Positions 1 through 7,771 of a DNA stretch of 64,000 bases are shown piece after piece (within the stretch, counting starts at the first letter, position 1; the number at the start of each line of letters is the position of its first letter). The stretch comes from JBFYTX01 sp963739515 (GTDB lineage Bacteria; Chloroflexota; Dehalococcoidia; Dehalococcoidales; RBG-16-60-22): the NCBI GenBank assembly GCA_963739515.1, contig CAVUAO010000002.1, positions 372,001 to 436,000 on the forward strand. Direction: 5' to 3'. The notes under the pieces were generated by a model. That model made no database searches and was not told where the DNA came from. It saw only the letters and a program-made list of their open reading frames with translations. The position numbers and the translations under genes are program-made.

Positions 1-1
1 C

Positions 2-454
2 AACGGGCAGACGGCCAACACCGTGTTCCAGATAACGTCGGAGCCTCCGACGGTCGCCGTAAGCATCAATAAAACCAACCTGACCCACGAATATATTAAA
101 GCCAGCAAATCCTTTACCGCGGCGGTGCTCTGCAACGCGACTCCCCTCTCCTATATCGGCAATTTCGGGTTTAAATCAGGACGGGATACGGACAAGCTTA
201 AGGGGGTGAACTACAAGATAGGGCAGACGGGCTCCCCGATACTTACCGACCACGCCACCGCCTACCTCGAAGCGGAAGTAATCCAGGACGTCGACGTCGG
301 CACGCACACCATATTTATCGGGAGAGTCGTCGCGGCGGAAATCCTGTCCGAAGAACCCTGCATGACTTACGAATATTATCACGAGGTAAAGCGGGGCACG
401 ACCCCAAAGACGGCGCCCAGCTATATCGCGGGAGACAAAGGAGGCGCAAAGTAA
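2..454 (+). CDS. Flavin reductase domain protein, 5' truncated by window edge
   Basis: The frame is open from the first bases of the window, so the gene starts upstream and the visible 150 codons are its C-terminal part. The sequence matches the FMN-binding flavin-reductase (split-barrel) family: an NxVFQITSEPP segment, FGFKSGRD, and an HTIFIG strand near the end. Such proteins reduce or carry FMN, and in anaerobes they pass electrons to rubredoxin. In many clostridial homologues this domain is fused to a rubredoxin ('high-molecular-weight rubredoxin'). Here a stop codon separates it from a stand-alone rubredoxin one base downstream. The whole row (flavin reductase, rubredoxin, Rieske protein, rubrerythrin-like protein) suggests reduction of oxygen or peroxide. 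Family assignment is firm; physiological role is inferred. Confidence 0.85.
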   Translation, partial: NGQTANTVFQITSEPPTVAVSINKTNLTHEYIKASKSFTAAVLCNATPLSYIGNFGFKSGRDTDKLKGVNYKIGQTGSPILTDHATAYLEAEVIQDVDVGTHTIFIGRVVAAEILSEEPCMTYEYYHEVKRGTTPKTAPSYIAGDKGGAK

Positions 455-455
455 A

Positions 456-617
456 ATGGCGAAATACGAATGCACCGTGTGCGGCTACATTTATGACCCG
501 GCGGTCGGCGACCCGGACAGCAAAATCGCCCCGGGGACGCCGTTTGAGAATATCCCTGACGACTGGGTATGCCCGGTCTGCGGGGCGGCCAAGAGCGAGT
601 TTAAAAAGGTGGAATAA
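456..617 (+). CDS. Rubredoxin (53 aa)
   Basis: A 53-residue protein with both rubredoxin knuckles, CTVCGYIYDP near the N-terminus and CPVCGAAKSEF near the C-terminus. These place four cysteines to bind one Fe(SCys)4 centre. The aromatic and acidic residues between them (GDPD, GTPF, DDWVC) are the standard rubredoxin core, and the length is normal. The ATG lies one base after the stop of the flavin-reductase gene, so the two are translationally coupled. The likely partner is that flavoprotein, with electrons passing on to a peroxide- or oxygen-reducing enzyme such as the rubrerythrin-like protein two genes downstream. Confidence 0.95.
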   Translation: MAKYECTVCGYIYDPAVGDPDSKIAPGTPFENIPDDWVCPVCGAAKSEFKKVE

Positions 618-631
618 GGGAGGTAAGCGAA

Positions 632-982
632 ATGGCAAGTTTTGTACCGGTCGGAAAGACCAGCGACCTGGAAAATGGAGGCAAGAAAAAGCTCGATGTA
701 CTGGGGCAGGAAATCATGCTGGCGAGGGTGGGGGACAAATACTACGCCACCCAGAACCGCTGCGCCCACATGGGCGGGGACCTTTCAGCGGGCATCCTCA
801 GCGGAACGGTGATTCAATGCCCGCGTCACGGCTCGCAGTTCGACATTACCGACGGGCATAACATCCGCTGGACGAGGGGAACGGGGATGATGGCGACTTT
901 ATACAAAATAGCAAAATCGCCTCAGCCGATTAAGACGTATAACATAAAAATAGAAGGCGACAACATACTGGTCGAGATTTAA
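632..982 (+). CDS. Rieske [2Fe-2S] ferredoxin
   Basis: A soluble single-domain Rieske protein of 116 residues. The cluster ligands are visible as C44-x-H46 (CAHMGG) and C63-x2-H66 (CPRHGSQFD). There is no signal peptide or membrane anchor, so it resembles the small cytoplasmic ferredoxins of the NirD/biphenyl-dioxygenase-ferredoxin type rather than the bc1 subunit. It starts 14 bp after the rubredoxin stop with AGGGAGG just upstream. Context points to electron transfer in the same redox row; the actual partner cannot be read from the sequence. Confidence 0.9.
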   Translation: MASFVPVGKTSDLENGGKKKLDVLGQEIMLARVGDKYYATQNRCAHMGGDLSAGILSGTVIQCPRHGSQFDITDGHNIRWTRGTGMMATLYKIAKSPQPIKTYNIKIEGDNILVEI

Positions 983-997
983 AGGGGGTTAAGGTAA

Positions 998-1486
998 TTG
1001 TCGGTCGTTTTCTCCGGCGATGAGTTCATCCATATCGCCATCGACATCGAAAAAAGGGGCATCAGCTTCTACGACGTCATGGCAAAATCGACCGATAATG
1101 AAATGGCGCGTGACGCCTTCGCCAACCTGGCGGCGATGGAACGGACACACCTTCAGACATTCCAGGACATGCTGGCGGAAACTCAGACAGGCAAGTCCGG
1201 CGAAATAGCCGAGCCAAAATACCCCGATTATGTTCAAACCCTCAGCGACGAAGCCGTTTTCTCCGACGATTCAGCTACCAGCGAGATAGCCATGCAGGCA
1301 GACACCGATATCAAAGCGATGGAGCTGGGCATCAGCGCCGAGAAGGACTCGCTGCTTTTTTACTATGAAATGAAAGACAACCTGCCCCAGCGCCACATCC
1401 CGGTATTGGACAGAATAATCGAAGAGGAGAAGCTACACCTCCGGCAGCTCTCCGAAGTCAAGAAAAAGCTCGCCAGTCCCGGATAG
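998..1486 (+). CDS. Rubrerythrin-like diiron ferritin-family protein
   Basis: A 162-residue all-helical protein with ferritin-like metal motifs: E18 in an AIDIEKRG helix, E48-R-T-H51, and a second pair near the C-terminus with an E-x2-H step (EEEKLHL). Such domains hold a diiron centre and act as peroxidases or in iron handling. It lacks the C-terminal rubredoxin domain of classical rubrerythrin, so the free rubredoxin upstream may supply electrons. I take a TTG start at 998, following a GGGGG stretch; there is no better in-frame ATG at the N-terminus. It is the last gene of the redox row and converges on the membrane protein at 1492. Confidence 0.82.
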   Translation: MSVVFSGDEFIHIAIDIEKRGISFYDVMAKSTDNEMARDAFANLAAMERTHLQTFQDMLAETQTGKSGEIAEPKYPDYVQTLSDEAVFSDDSATSEIAMQADTDIKAMELGISAEKDSLLFYYEMKDNLPQRHIPVLDRIIEEEKLHLRQLSEVKKKLASPG

Positions 1487-1491
1487 ACGTA

Positions 1492-2058
1492 TCAGGCATG
1501 CCCGGATTTCAGGAAGGCAATGACTTTTTTCCTGAATATTAACGCCAGGGCGAACAATACCAATATCAACAGTCCAATCAATTCCGGGATATACCTCTCA
1601 GGGTGCGAGACCAACTCCCGGAAGATGTTGAAAAGCCAGTCCGTAAGGTCCTCTTTATCAAAGGTAAAGCCCAGCAGCGGCCAGAACAGCGTCCGGGGGG
1701 CGATCCACATCTGGTCGAGGATGAGATGGGTAAAAGTGCCGGCGGCCAAGGTGAGCATCCAGACCTGGCGGCGACTTTTATAAAGATAAAAGCCGATGCC
1801 GGTGAGGACGAAAAGGAAGAGGAGCGAATGTGAAAAGATACGGCCGTTGGAAAACGTCTCCCGGAAAAAATATTGCCCGACCGGTTTATCGATGATATCC
1901 GGCAAAAGAGAACCGACCAGCAGTACCCGGATATCCATGTAACGCGAGAGCGAGGCAAACCAGGACATCACATTAAAGCCGGGACGCGGCTTACCCACCG
2001 CTCCAGCCACGAGCGTCGCCATGCCCAGGGTGATACCGGGATGCCCAAACATTAACAT
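1492..2058 (-). CDS. Membrane-bound metal-dependent hydrolase family (DUF457/YdjM-like)
   Basis: A 188-residue protein with several hydrophobic segments and the polar signature of the YdjM/DUF457 group: GSLLPDIIDKP, an internal HSLLF, and THLILDQMW, whose His/Asp residues are thought to bind metal. Biochemical function is essentially unknown for the family. The gene converges on the rubrerythrin-like gene with a 5-bp gap and is divergent from coaE. Two near-adjacent start codons (MLM) make the exact start uncertain by two residues. Likely a monocistronic housekeeping membrane protein. Confidence 0.75.
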   Translation of the reverse strand: MLMFGHPGITLGMATLVAGAVGKPRPGFNVMSWFASLSRYMDIRVLLVGSLLPDIIDKPVGQYFFRETFSNGRIFSHSLLFLFVLTGIGFYLYKSRRQVWMLTLAAGTFTHLILDQMWIAPRTLFWPLLGFTFDKEDLTDWLFNIFRELVSHPERYIPELIGLLILVLFALALIFRKKVIAFLKSGHA

Positions 2059-2180
2059 CGAAACAATATTTCCTCGCGGATTCTTTCTTTTACCTGGGGA
2101 CGCCTCGAGCCATATTTAAAAGGCGCTACCAATATAATATAATAAATCATATTTCCTTGGGAATTATCGGGCGGGAAAAG

Positions 2181-2789
2181 ATGAAAATCATCGGGTTGAC
2201 GGGCGGCATCGGCAGCGGCAAGAGCACCGTGGCGCGGTACATGGCGGAACTCGGGGCGGCGGTTATCGAGCTGGACAAGGTGGGACACGAAGTCCTGAAG
2301 TCGGTAGGGAAGCCTTACCTGAGGGTGGTCAGTGAGTTCGGTAAAGATATGCTTGACCCCGGGGGCGAAATCGACCGCGCCAAACTGGCTAACCTGGTTT
2401 TTAAAGATAGCCAGGCCCTCACGCGGTTAAATCGCATAGTGCACCCGGCCATCGATAAAGAAATAAACAGGAGAATCGAGGAGTACAGGCGGAAGGGGGT
2501 AAAGGTGGTGGTGCTCGAAGCAGCGGCGATGCTGGAAGCGGGCAAAGCCGAGCAGGCCGACGAGATTTGGGTCACAGTTGCCCCAGAAGCCACCATACGA
2601 AAGCGACTCCGCGAGAGGTCGGGATACGCCGAGGAAGAATCGAGCGCGAGGATACGTTCCCAGATGAGCGGCGAAGAGCGCCTGAGGCACGCCGACGTGG
2701 TCATCGAAACCGATGGCAGCCTCGAAGAGGTTAAAGCCAGGGTCGAGAGGGAATGGGAAAATTTAATGGAGCGGGGAACCGAAATATAA
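2181..2789 (+). CDS. coaE: Dephospho-CoA kinase
   Basis: Catalyses the last step of CoA synthesis, ATP-dependent 3'-phosphorylation of dephospho-CoA. With the start at 2181 it is 202 aa. A P-loop GGIGSGKS lies at residues 8-15, followed by the ELDKVGHEV segment (normally DADxxxH), the NRIVHP motif and VVLEAAAMLEAG, where CoaE normally has PLLFE(T/A). The longer open frame from 2157 uses a TTG and adds eight residues absent from the family. The ATG at 2181 places the P-loop at the usual distance from the N-terminus. Assignment is firm from length and motif order. Substitutions in the substrate-side motifs are typical of deep-branching homologues. Confidence 0.92.
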   Translation: MKIIGLTGGIGSGKSTVARYMAELGAAVIELDKVGHEVLKSVGKPYLRVVSEFGKDMLDPGGEIDRAKLANLVFKDSQALTRLNRIVHPAIDKEINRRIEEYRRKGVKVVVLEAAAMLEAGKAEQADEIWVTVAPEATIRKRLRERSGYAEEESSARIRSQMSGEERLRHADVVIETDGSLEEVKARVEREWENLMERGTEI

Positions 2790-2848
2790 CTTTTACTTAA
2801 AATATGGCGGAGAGGGTGGCCGCCTACGCTCCAAAAGAGCTTCGGCGG

Positions 2849-3088
2849 CTAAAGGATTCGTTTCCATAATAACGCTTTTCCTGAGCCAGTCTTCAAGTAT
2901 CGTTCCAGTTCAATAGCTTTAGTTTTATCTTTGACCGCGAAATAAGCTTCCAGATTAAACGGCTGCCTGTTTTTTGTTGAAACCACCTTACGCGAAGTAT
3001 GCTCGGTCAATCGGCGGGCGACATTATTAGTTGAACCGATATATAAATTATTATCTATCGTGCTCTTCAATATATAGACATACCACAT
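2849..3088 (-). CDS. GIY-YIG endonuclease-domain protein, distal copy
   Basis: A 79-residue protein consisting only of a GIY-YIG nuclease domain: YVYIL strand, LYIGST (the YIG element), the following NNVARRL helix with the catalytic Arg, and a Glu in the AIELERYL helix. Homologues include the YhbQ/UPF0213-like small nucleases and, more distantly, homing endonucleases. It differs from the proximal copy at four residues: Ile11, Glu29, Thr31 and Arg33 instead of Arg, Gln, Asn and Gly. The latter two break the usual HNxGK turn, so this copy looks less constrained. It lies in the same direction as, and downstream of, the two tRNA-Ser genes. Confidence 0.8.
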   Translation of the reverse strand: MWYVYILKSTIDNNLYIGSTNNVARRLTEHTSRKVVSTKNRQPFNLEAYFAVKDKTKAIELERYLKTGSGKALLWKRIL

Positions 3089-3170
3089 AGTTCAGTTGGC
3101 TGGCCAGCCGTAGCCTTGACGCAAGCTGGCGGAGAGGGTGGCCGCCTACGCTCCAAAAGAGCTTCGGTGG

Positions 3171-3410
3171 CTAAAGGATTCGTTTCCATAATAACGCTTT
3201 TCCTGAGCCAGTCTTCAAGTATCGTTCCAGTTCAATAGCTTTAGTTTTATCTTTGACCGCGAAATAAGCTTCCAGATTAAACGGCTGCCTGTTCTTTGTT
3301 GAAACCACCTTACCCGAATTATGCTGGGTTAATCGGCGGGCGACATTATTGGTTGAACCGATATATAAATTATTATCTCTCGTACTTTTCAATATATAAA
3401 CATACCACAT
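3171..3410 (-). CDS. GIY-YIG endonuclease-domain protein, tRNA-proximal copy
   Basis: A single GIY-YIG domain of 79 residues: YVYIL, LYIGST, RRL, QHNSGK and AIELERYL in order, matching the family core of small stand-alone nucleases. The ATG lies about 40 nt after the CCA end of tRNA-Ser(GGA) on the same strand, so it could be read from the tRNA promoter at 3690-3718. The family cuts DNA, and the position within a repeat unit that ends in tRNA sequence suggests a role in mobility or in maintaining the tandem copies. That role is inference. The copy keeps the consensus residues lost in the distal one. Confidence 0.82.
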   Translation of the reverse strand: MWYVYILKSTRDNNLYIGSTNNVARRLTQHNSGKVVSTKNRQPFNLEAYFAVKDKTKAIELERYLKTGSGKALLWKRIL

Positions 3411-3447
3411 AGTTCAATTGGCTGGCCAGCCGTAGCCTTGACGCAAG

Positions 3448-3538
<91 letters not shown>

Positions 3539-3591
3539 GCGTTATAGATTAACAGCTATACTAATACGCTTGATAATTCTATCAATTAAAG

Positions 3592-3679
3592 CGGAGAGGG
3601 TGGGATTCGAACCCACGTCCCGATATAATCGGGAACCGCTTTTCGAGAGCGGCACCATCAACCACTCGGACACCTCTCC
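3592..3679 (-). tRNA. tRNA-Ser(CGA)
   Basis: A class II tRNA of 88 nt, minus strand, acceptor GGAGAGG/CCTCTCC, anticodon loop CTCGAAA (anticodon CGA), long variable arm with TCCCGAT/ATCGGGA pairing, T loop GGTTCGAATCC. Unlike the neighbouring Ser(GGA) gene, no CCA is encoded after discriminator G. It is the first gene of the tRNA-Ser pair. Confidence 0.95.
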
Positions 3680-3689
3680 TGGCTTAATA

Positions 3690-3718
3690 ATTATGCCTTA
3701 ACCGCACAGCTACGTCAA
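3690..3718 (-). promoter_or_regulatory. Sigma-70-type promoter for the tRNA-Ser pair
   Basis: On the minus strand, TTGACG (3713-3718) is separated by 17 bp from CATAAT (3690-3695). The first tRNA starts 11 nt downstream of the -10 box. Both boxes and the spacing are close to consensus. Confidence 0.7.
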
Positions 3719-3808
3719 TCTTAAAGACGCCGAACCCCAACTTAATCACCAAGAAGATACCTAAAGGCAATTGCCCTAGCGAAAAATAGCAAAAAACCGG
3801 CGGAATAC

Positions 3809-4027
3809 ATGAGAATGCTGAAAGACCGCGAGCAAGCTTTAGCCAAGCTGGTCGGCATTAAAAACAATGAACACGCCTTTCCGACGAAAGAGGTATATAC
3901 CGAACAATCCCGACTCTACGACGAGCTTTATAAACTGACCGGACAAAACAGTTACCTGCTTTTAAAGCAGCAGGCGGACACCAATCTCCAGGAAGGTCAT
4001 TACTGGACGAGAGACACGGCCCAATAG
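3809..4027 (+). CDS. Small protein of unknown function (72 aa)
   Basis: I do not recognise this protein. It is 72 residues, highly charged, with no membrane segment or cysteine motif. A central stretch (TKEVYTEQSRLYDELYKLTG) looks helical. The ATG is preceded by a weak purine-rich stretch. A strong inverted repeat just after the stop (4030-4060) would end its transcript, which supports a real gene. The neighbours are the tRNA-Ser genes and a convergent cupin-like gene, and neither suggests a function. Confidence 0.5.
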   Translation: MRMLKDREQALAKLVGIKNNEHAFPTKEVYTEQSRLYDELYKLTGQNSYLLLKQQADTNLQEGHYWTRDTAQ

Positions 4028-4029
4028 AA

Positions 4030-4060
4030 AGAAGCCTCCGGGAGACCCCCGGGGGCTTCT
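4030..4060. terminator. Hairpin between convergent genes
   Basis: A 12-13 bp stem (AGAAGCCTCCGGG with CCCGGGGGCTTCT, one G.U pair) and a five-base loop, placed between two convergent genes. On the minus strand it is followed by TTCTTTC. On the plus strand there is no T run, so it is best read as a bidirectional but imperfect terminator. Confidence 0.55.
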
Positions 4061-4082
4061 CGTGTCCGTTATCAGAAACCGC

Positions 4083-4583
4083 TTACTTCTTAGGCGATAA
4101 ATCCTTAAAATCCATCACCAACTGCGGTTTAAATCCCTTATCTTTTTCAAAGAAAGGCTCCCTGGCGGGCGGGGAACCATCCGGGGTGGGGAGCATCATT
4201 TCCAGCTGAATAATCGGGCGGTCGACGCGGGTTATCTCCAGGGGGCAATGCACGAGCCCAGGAGGCAGGGAAATAATCGTGGGCCGGGTAAAGACGTATT
4301 TTATCATCTCCTCGCCCATGTAAAACACCACCTCAGCCCCGAAATCCTCGGGGTCATCGGGGTTGCCGCTATACCAGGCTAAAAATTCCTGGAAGTTATG
4401 GGTGTGGGCGGGATTGTCTCCCTTAAACGGCTTCCTGACGAACTGGTGGCCGACGGTAAAATCATAATTCAGGACCTGCTTGTTGGCCATAATGCCATCG
4501 AAAATAACGCTCCGGTCCGACTTCAGGCGCATCTGGATATGGGGCGGATGGATAATGTATTGATCATATTTTTTCGTAGCCAT
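4083..4583 (-). CDS. Cupin-like conserved protein
   Basis: A 166-residue soluble protein. A HTHNFQEFLAWY segment (H-x-H ... E) in the middle is followed by a Gly-rich strand and, about 50 residues later, PPGLVHCPLE. This is the order of metal ligands in cupin motifs 1 and 2 (HxH, E, then H). The fold call is therefore reasonable, but substrate and reaction are not visible. N- and C-termini are charged and there is no signal peptide. It stands alone between the 3809 gene and an upstream region without genes. Confidence 0.55.
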   Translation of the reverse strand: MATKKYDQYIIHPPHIQMRLKSDRSVIFDGIMANKQVLNYDFTVGHQFVRKPFKGDNPAHTHNFQEFLAWYSGNPDDPEDFGAEVVFYMGEEMIKYVFTRPTIISLPPGLVHCPLEITRVDRPIIQLEMMLPTPDGSPPAREPFFEKDKGFKPQLVMDFKDLSPKK

Positions 4584-4822
4584 TTAGACTCCTTAAAGTT
4601 TAACTCGGGGAATGTGCCGCCGACGCAGAAATTCTAGTCCATTTCGCTTCGTCATGTCAAAGCCGCGGGCGACTATCCGAATGTTCCATTGTGTTAAATT
4701 TGTGATAATTCTGGCATATTATGTGATACCGCAGTGATATCGCTTTTTTACAATACCTACGCATAAGACGATTACGGCATTTGAGGAAAGGAATAAAGCA
4801 GACAGTCGCAGGGGAGGCGGCC

Positions 4823-5020
4823 ATGTTACACATCGTGAAAATCAAGGGATGCCAGCGTTGCGGAGGCGACCTGTTCCTGGAAAGAGACTACGAGGGGACC
4901 TATATATCCTGCCTGCAGTGCGGCGGCATCTACGTCAGGCGGGTGACGCCGGAAGCCCCGAACCCCAAAGCCGCCAAAACATATGCCCGGTTAGTCGGCC
5001 AGGGGATACATAAAAACTAG
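4823..5020 (+). CDS. Small zinc-ribbon protein (65 aa)
   Basis: Two CxxC knuckles, GCQRCGG and SCLQCGG, about 20 residues apart make a zinc ribbon; the rest is short and charged. I take the ATG at 4823, preceded at six bases by GGGGAGG, rather than the longer in-frame TTG upstream, which has no ribosome-binding site. Its last four bases overlap the convergent gene at 5017. Function unknown; such ribbons occur in small regulatory or DNA-associated proteins. Confidence 0.65.
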   Translation: MLHIVKIKGCQRCGGDLFLERDYEGTYISCLQCGGIYVRRVTPEAPNPKAAKTYARLVGQGIHKN

Positions 5021-5643
5021 CCCTCTTGTTTCGGTTCGTTTTCGTGCTCCCTGAGCCAGCGTTTAATTTCGTCCAGGGCGGGCGGGGCGACGTAAAAGAC
5101 CTGGATATCCGCCGGGAACTGGACCTGGTGGTTTTCCCTCATGAGCAATAACCCGATTTCATTCTCCAGCAGAGTTTCATCGATTTTCCGGGCAATATAT
5201 TCGTTCCTCTTTTTTCCCACTTCGACATAAGAATCGTAAACTCGGGAAAGCACCTTCGGGTTTTGCAGTCCAATAATAAGGCAGCGGTTCCAGTCCATGA
5301 ACTCCGTAAGGATATCGTTATCCTCAAGGGCTTCCAACTGAGCCTGCTTATCCAGGCAAGATTGTACGACGTCACGGCTTTTTTCGCTTAACCCGGCGAT
5401 GGTCTTGAGACCTTCCTCGCCGACAACATCAATCAGCTCGTGATAGATGCGCTTGACCTCGCCGAGCTTAGAAGACAGTTCCGCAAGCTGCTTTTTGACC
5501 TGCTCCCAGTACTTATTGAACTTTTCGAGATAGTCTTCCGGAAGGTCCTTGCCGCCGTAAATCAGCGGCACGAAATACAGTTTCCGGCCTTTTTTAAAAC
5601 TCGCCACCGGGGGTTTTTCGATCTTTCCCAGTCCCTCAGCCAT
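5017..5643 (-). CDS. Conserved hypothetical protein, coiled-coil rich
   Basis: 208 residues, not recognised. After a basic start (KKGRKLYFVPLIYGG) it has a long amphipathic helical region (roughly residues 35-75, LEKFNKYWEQVKKQLAELSSKLGEV), more helices, and a final segment VQFPADIQVFYVAPPALDEIKRWL. No membrane segments or metal motifs. It is read in the opposite direction to, and overlaps by 4 bp, the zinc-ribbon gene. Upstream on the same strand, the small zinc-finger gene at 5662 and the pyrophosphorylase at 5860 may be co-transcribed with it. Confidence 0.6.
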   Translation of the reverse strand: MAEGLGKIEKPPVASFKKGRKLYFVPLIYGGKDLPEDYLEKFNKYWEQVKKQLAELSSKLGEVKRIYHELIDVVGEEGLKTIAGLSEKSRDVVQSCLDKQAQLEALEDNDILTEFMDWNRCLIIGLQNPKVLSRVYDSYVEVGKKRNEYIARKIDETLLENEIGLLLMRENHQVQFPADIQVFYVAPPALDEIKRWLREHENEPKQEG

Positions 5644-5661
5644 ACCGTTACTCCAGATATA

Positions 5662-5835
5662 CTAGCGTAATTCCCTGGCGCAATCCCGACAAACGATGAG
5701 GACCGGCGAGAACCTGGTGACCGTCCTCATTTCTTCTATCGGCTTGCGCTTTTCACAACGGCGGCAAATAAAGGTCACTTCTAAGGACTGCGGCTTCTTC
5801 GATTTCTCGGCGGGTTTAGTCGTCTTTCCGGCCAT
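5662..5835 (-). CDS. Small zinc-finger-like protein (57 aa)
   Basis: A short gene between the hypothetical at 5017 and the pyrophosphorylase at 5860. Minus-strand translation gives 57 residues with a Lys/Pro-rich start, then ICRRCEKRKP and, about 20 residues on, VCRDCARELR: two CxxC pairs in zinc-ribbon spacing. The ATG at 5835 has GAGGAG eight bases upstream. It sits 24 bp downstream of the pyrophosphorylase, so it is probably in the same transcript. Function unknown. Confidence 0.6.
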   Translation of the reverse strand: MAGKTTKPAEKSKKPQSLEVTFICRRCEKRKPIEEMRTVTRFSPVLIVCRDCARELR

Positions 5836-5859
5836 ATATACTCCTCTGATGGAAAATTA

Positions 5860-6945
5860 TTAGCTTGATTTTGACAACGGCACGGTCTGCTCCGGCGTGA
5901 CCACGCAATTGTGAATAGTCTGCTTATCACCGATAACGCTATGGCTGCTGATAATACACCGGTCCAACCGGGCGTCAGCCCCGATGCGCACATCATCCCA
6001 TAAAATGGCGTTTTCCAGGCTGGCGCCATCGGCCAGCAGGCAATTCCGTCCGAGCGCCACCCGTCCCTTAAGTTTAACGTCCTTACCCAGCCGGCAGCCG
6101 CGGTCGATGACCGCCGGCGACTTAATCTCCGCCGAAGGATGGATAACCACATCCGTGCCAATGTTTGTGCCGTCCCGCCTGAAGTCTGAAATTAAAGGGT
6201 CGCTTACTTTAGAAAGCAAGAAATCCATATTGAGAGAGAAATATTGTTGCAGGGTGCCCATGTCCAGCCAGTAGCCGCGGTAGGGGTAGCCGAAGACGGG
6301 TTCGCCCGCATCCAATAGGGCGGGGAAAAGCCCTCTTTCGAACATGTAAGGCTGGTTCACCGGGATATATTCCAAGACTTCCGGCTCCAGGATATAGGTG
6401 CCGGCGTTGATCCAGTTGGTGGCGGCGGTGCCGGGTGGGGGTTTTTCAATAAAACGCTGCACCCGAGAATTGCCATCGGTCTCCACGACGCCGAAAGCAC
6501 TCGGGTTATCCACCCAGGTAAGGGCAATCGTGGCTCTGGCTTTCTTATTAACGTGGGAGGAAAGCATATCAGCCAGGTCCATTTCCGTGAAGATATCCCC
6601 GTTCAGAACGAGGAAGGTGCTATCCAGATGGGCGGCGGCGTTCTTGACGGCACCGGCAGTGCCCAGGGGGTCCTTTTCCAGGCAATAGGTCAGGTGGACG
6701 CCGAAATCGCGGCCGTCCCCGAAATGATGGCGGATAGCCTCGGGAAGGTAGCTCAGCGTCAGGACAATATCCGTAACGCCGAACTGCTTAAGATAGGCAA
6801 TCATGTGTTCCATGACCGGTCGATTCACCACCGGCACGAGTGACTTGGGCACGATAAAGGTCAGCGGCTGAAGGCGCGTGCCCTGGCCGCCGACGAGAAT
6901 CACCGCCTTAACCTTCCGCAAACTGGTGGATTTTTTGGTTGACAT
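5860..6945 (-). CDS. Nucleotide-sugar pyrophosphorylase (mannose-1-phosphate guanylyltransferase-like)
   Basis: 361 residues in two parts. The N-terminal nucleotidyltransferase domain (about 1-240) has the signature GGQGTRLQPLT, the lysine-containing PKSLVPVVNRP, LNGDIF at the metal-binding Asp, and FIEKP. The C-terminal part (about 255-361) is a left-handed beta-helix of hexapeptide repeats. This is the architecture of bacterial and archaeal GDP-mannose or dTDP/UDP-glucose pyrophosphorylase-like enzymes, which make NDP-sugars from sugar-1-phosphate and NTP. The exact sugar and nucleotide cannot be told from sequence. It could feed the polysaccharide locus at 45-64 kb, though it is far from it. 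Confidence 0.85.
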   Translation of the reverse strand: MSTKKSTSLRKVKAVILVGGQGTRLQPLTFIVPKSLVPVVNRPVMEHMIAYLKQFGVTDIVLTLSYLPEAIRHHFGDGRDFGVHLTYCLEKDPLGTAGAVKNAAAHLDSTFLVLNGDIFTEMDLADMLSSHVNKKARATIALTWVDNPSAFGVVETDGNSRVQRFIEKPPPGTAATNWINAGTYILEPEVLEYIPVNQPYMFERGLFPALLDAGEPVFGYPYRGYWLDMGTLQQYFSLNMDFLLSKVSDPLISDFRRDGTNIGTDVVIHPSAEIKSPAVIDRGCRLGKDVKLKGRVALGRNCLLADGASLENAILWDDVRIGADARLDRCIISSHSVIGDKQTIHNCVVTPEQTVPLSKSS

Positions 6946-7058
6946 AACGTCGTCGTAAAGACTCCCTTATTTATTACTTTAATCGGCCAAAGGTAAAAAA
7001 GTCAACATTTATCATAGAAGGTAGTGATTTTCACCGTAGTGAATTCAGATAGTCATAG

Positions 7059-7088
7059 TTGCGGAAACTCGCCAATTTATAGTATGAT
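7059..7088 (+). promoter_or_regulatory. Promoter for tRNA-Arg(CCG)
   Basis: TTGCGG (7059-7064), an 18-bp spacer and TATGAT (7083-7088), with the tRNA starting 14 nt downstream. Confidence 0.55.
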
Positions 7089-7102
7089 TCATAGTGTAAT
7101 CA

Positions 7103-7175
7103 GCCCCTGTAACTCAGCTGGATAGAGTACCGGCCTCCGAAGCCGGGTGCGAGCGTTCAAGTCGCTCCAGGGGCG
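7103..7175 (+). tRNA. tRNA-Arg(CCG)
   Basis: 73 nt, acceptor GCCCCTG/CAGGGGC with discriminator G, anticodon loop CTCCGAA (anticodon CCG), and a T-loop variant GTTCAAGTC. CCA is not encoded. A run of five T follows directly, so the tRNA may terminate there, 23 bp before the porG start. Confidence 0.93.
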
Positions 7176-7198
7176 TTTTTCGTAGTATGGAGTCGCTC

Positions 7199-7771
7199 AT
7201 GACGAAAGAGAAAAGCCTTGTGGAAATCAGGTGGCACGGGCGAGGCGGCCAGGGGGCGGTAACGACCGCGGAGTTGCTGGCGCAGGCAGCCATCAGCGAG
7301 GGCAAGTACGCCCAGGCTTTTCCCAGCTTCGGGCCGGAGAGGCGGGGAGCGCCGGTACAGGCCTTTAACCGCATCGATAGCCGCGAACCCGTAAGAATCA
7401 GGGCGGACATCAACCAGCCGGACGTCGTCGTCGTGCTTGACCCGAGCCTGCTCGGCAAGGTTAACGTGACGTCCGGACTGAAAGAGGGCGGCTGGGTAAT
7501 CATAAATACGCGCAAGACTGCGAAAGAAATAAAGTCCGAGTTCGGTATAAAAAACCCGGTGGCGACCGTCAACGCGACCAAAATAGCCCGCGAGGTGCTG
7601 GGCGTGCCTATCGTTAACACTACCATGCTCGGGGCGGTGGTAAAAATGACGGGCATCATCGATAAGAAATCGGCGCACGCGCCGTTAAGCACGCGTTTCG
7701 GTCGGCTGGGAGACCGCAACATCAAAGCGATGGAAACCGCCTACGAACAAGTAGCGACCGAGGAGCAATAG
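7199..7771 (+). CDS. porG: 2-oxoacid:ferredoxin oxidoreductase, gamma subunit
   Basis: Gamma subunit of the four-subunit pyruvate (2-oxoacid):ferredoxin oxidoreductase, which oxidises a 2-oxoacid with CoA to acyl-CoA and CO2 and reduces ferredoxin. Diagnostic stretches are IRWHGRGGQGAVTTAELLA near the start, SFGPERRGAPVQAF, and the late NTTMLGAV segment. I choose the ATG at 7199, with GGAG six bases upstream, over the ATG at 7187, which has none; this gives 190 aa. It opens a seven-gene operon continuing with PorD, PorA, PorB and three NuoE/F/G-like subunits, with gaps of 0-17 bp or overlaps. Substrate could be pyruvate or another 2-oxoacid. Confidence 0.9.
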   Translation: MTKEKSLVEIRWHGRGGQGAVTTAELLAQAAISEGKYAQAFPSFGPERRGAPVQAFNRIDSREPVRIRADINQPDVVVVLDPSLLGKVNVTSGLKEGGWVIINTRKTAKEIKSEFGIKNPVATVNATKIAREVLGVPIVNTTMLGAVVKMTGIIDKKSAHAPLSTRFGRLGDRNIKAMETAYEQVATEEQ

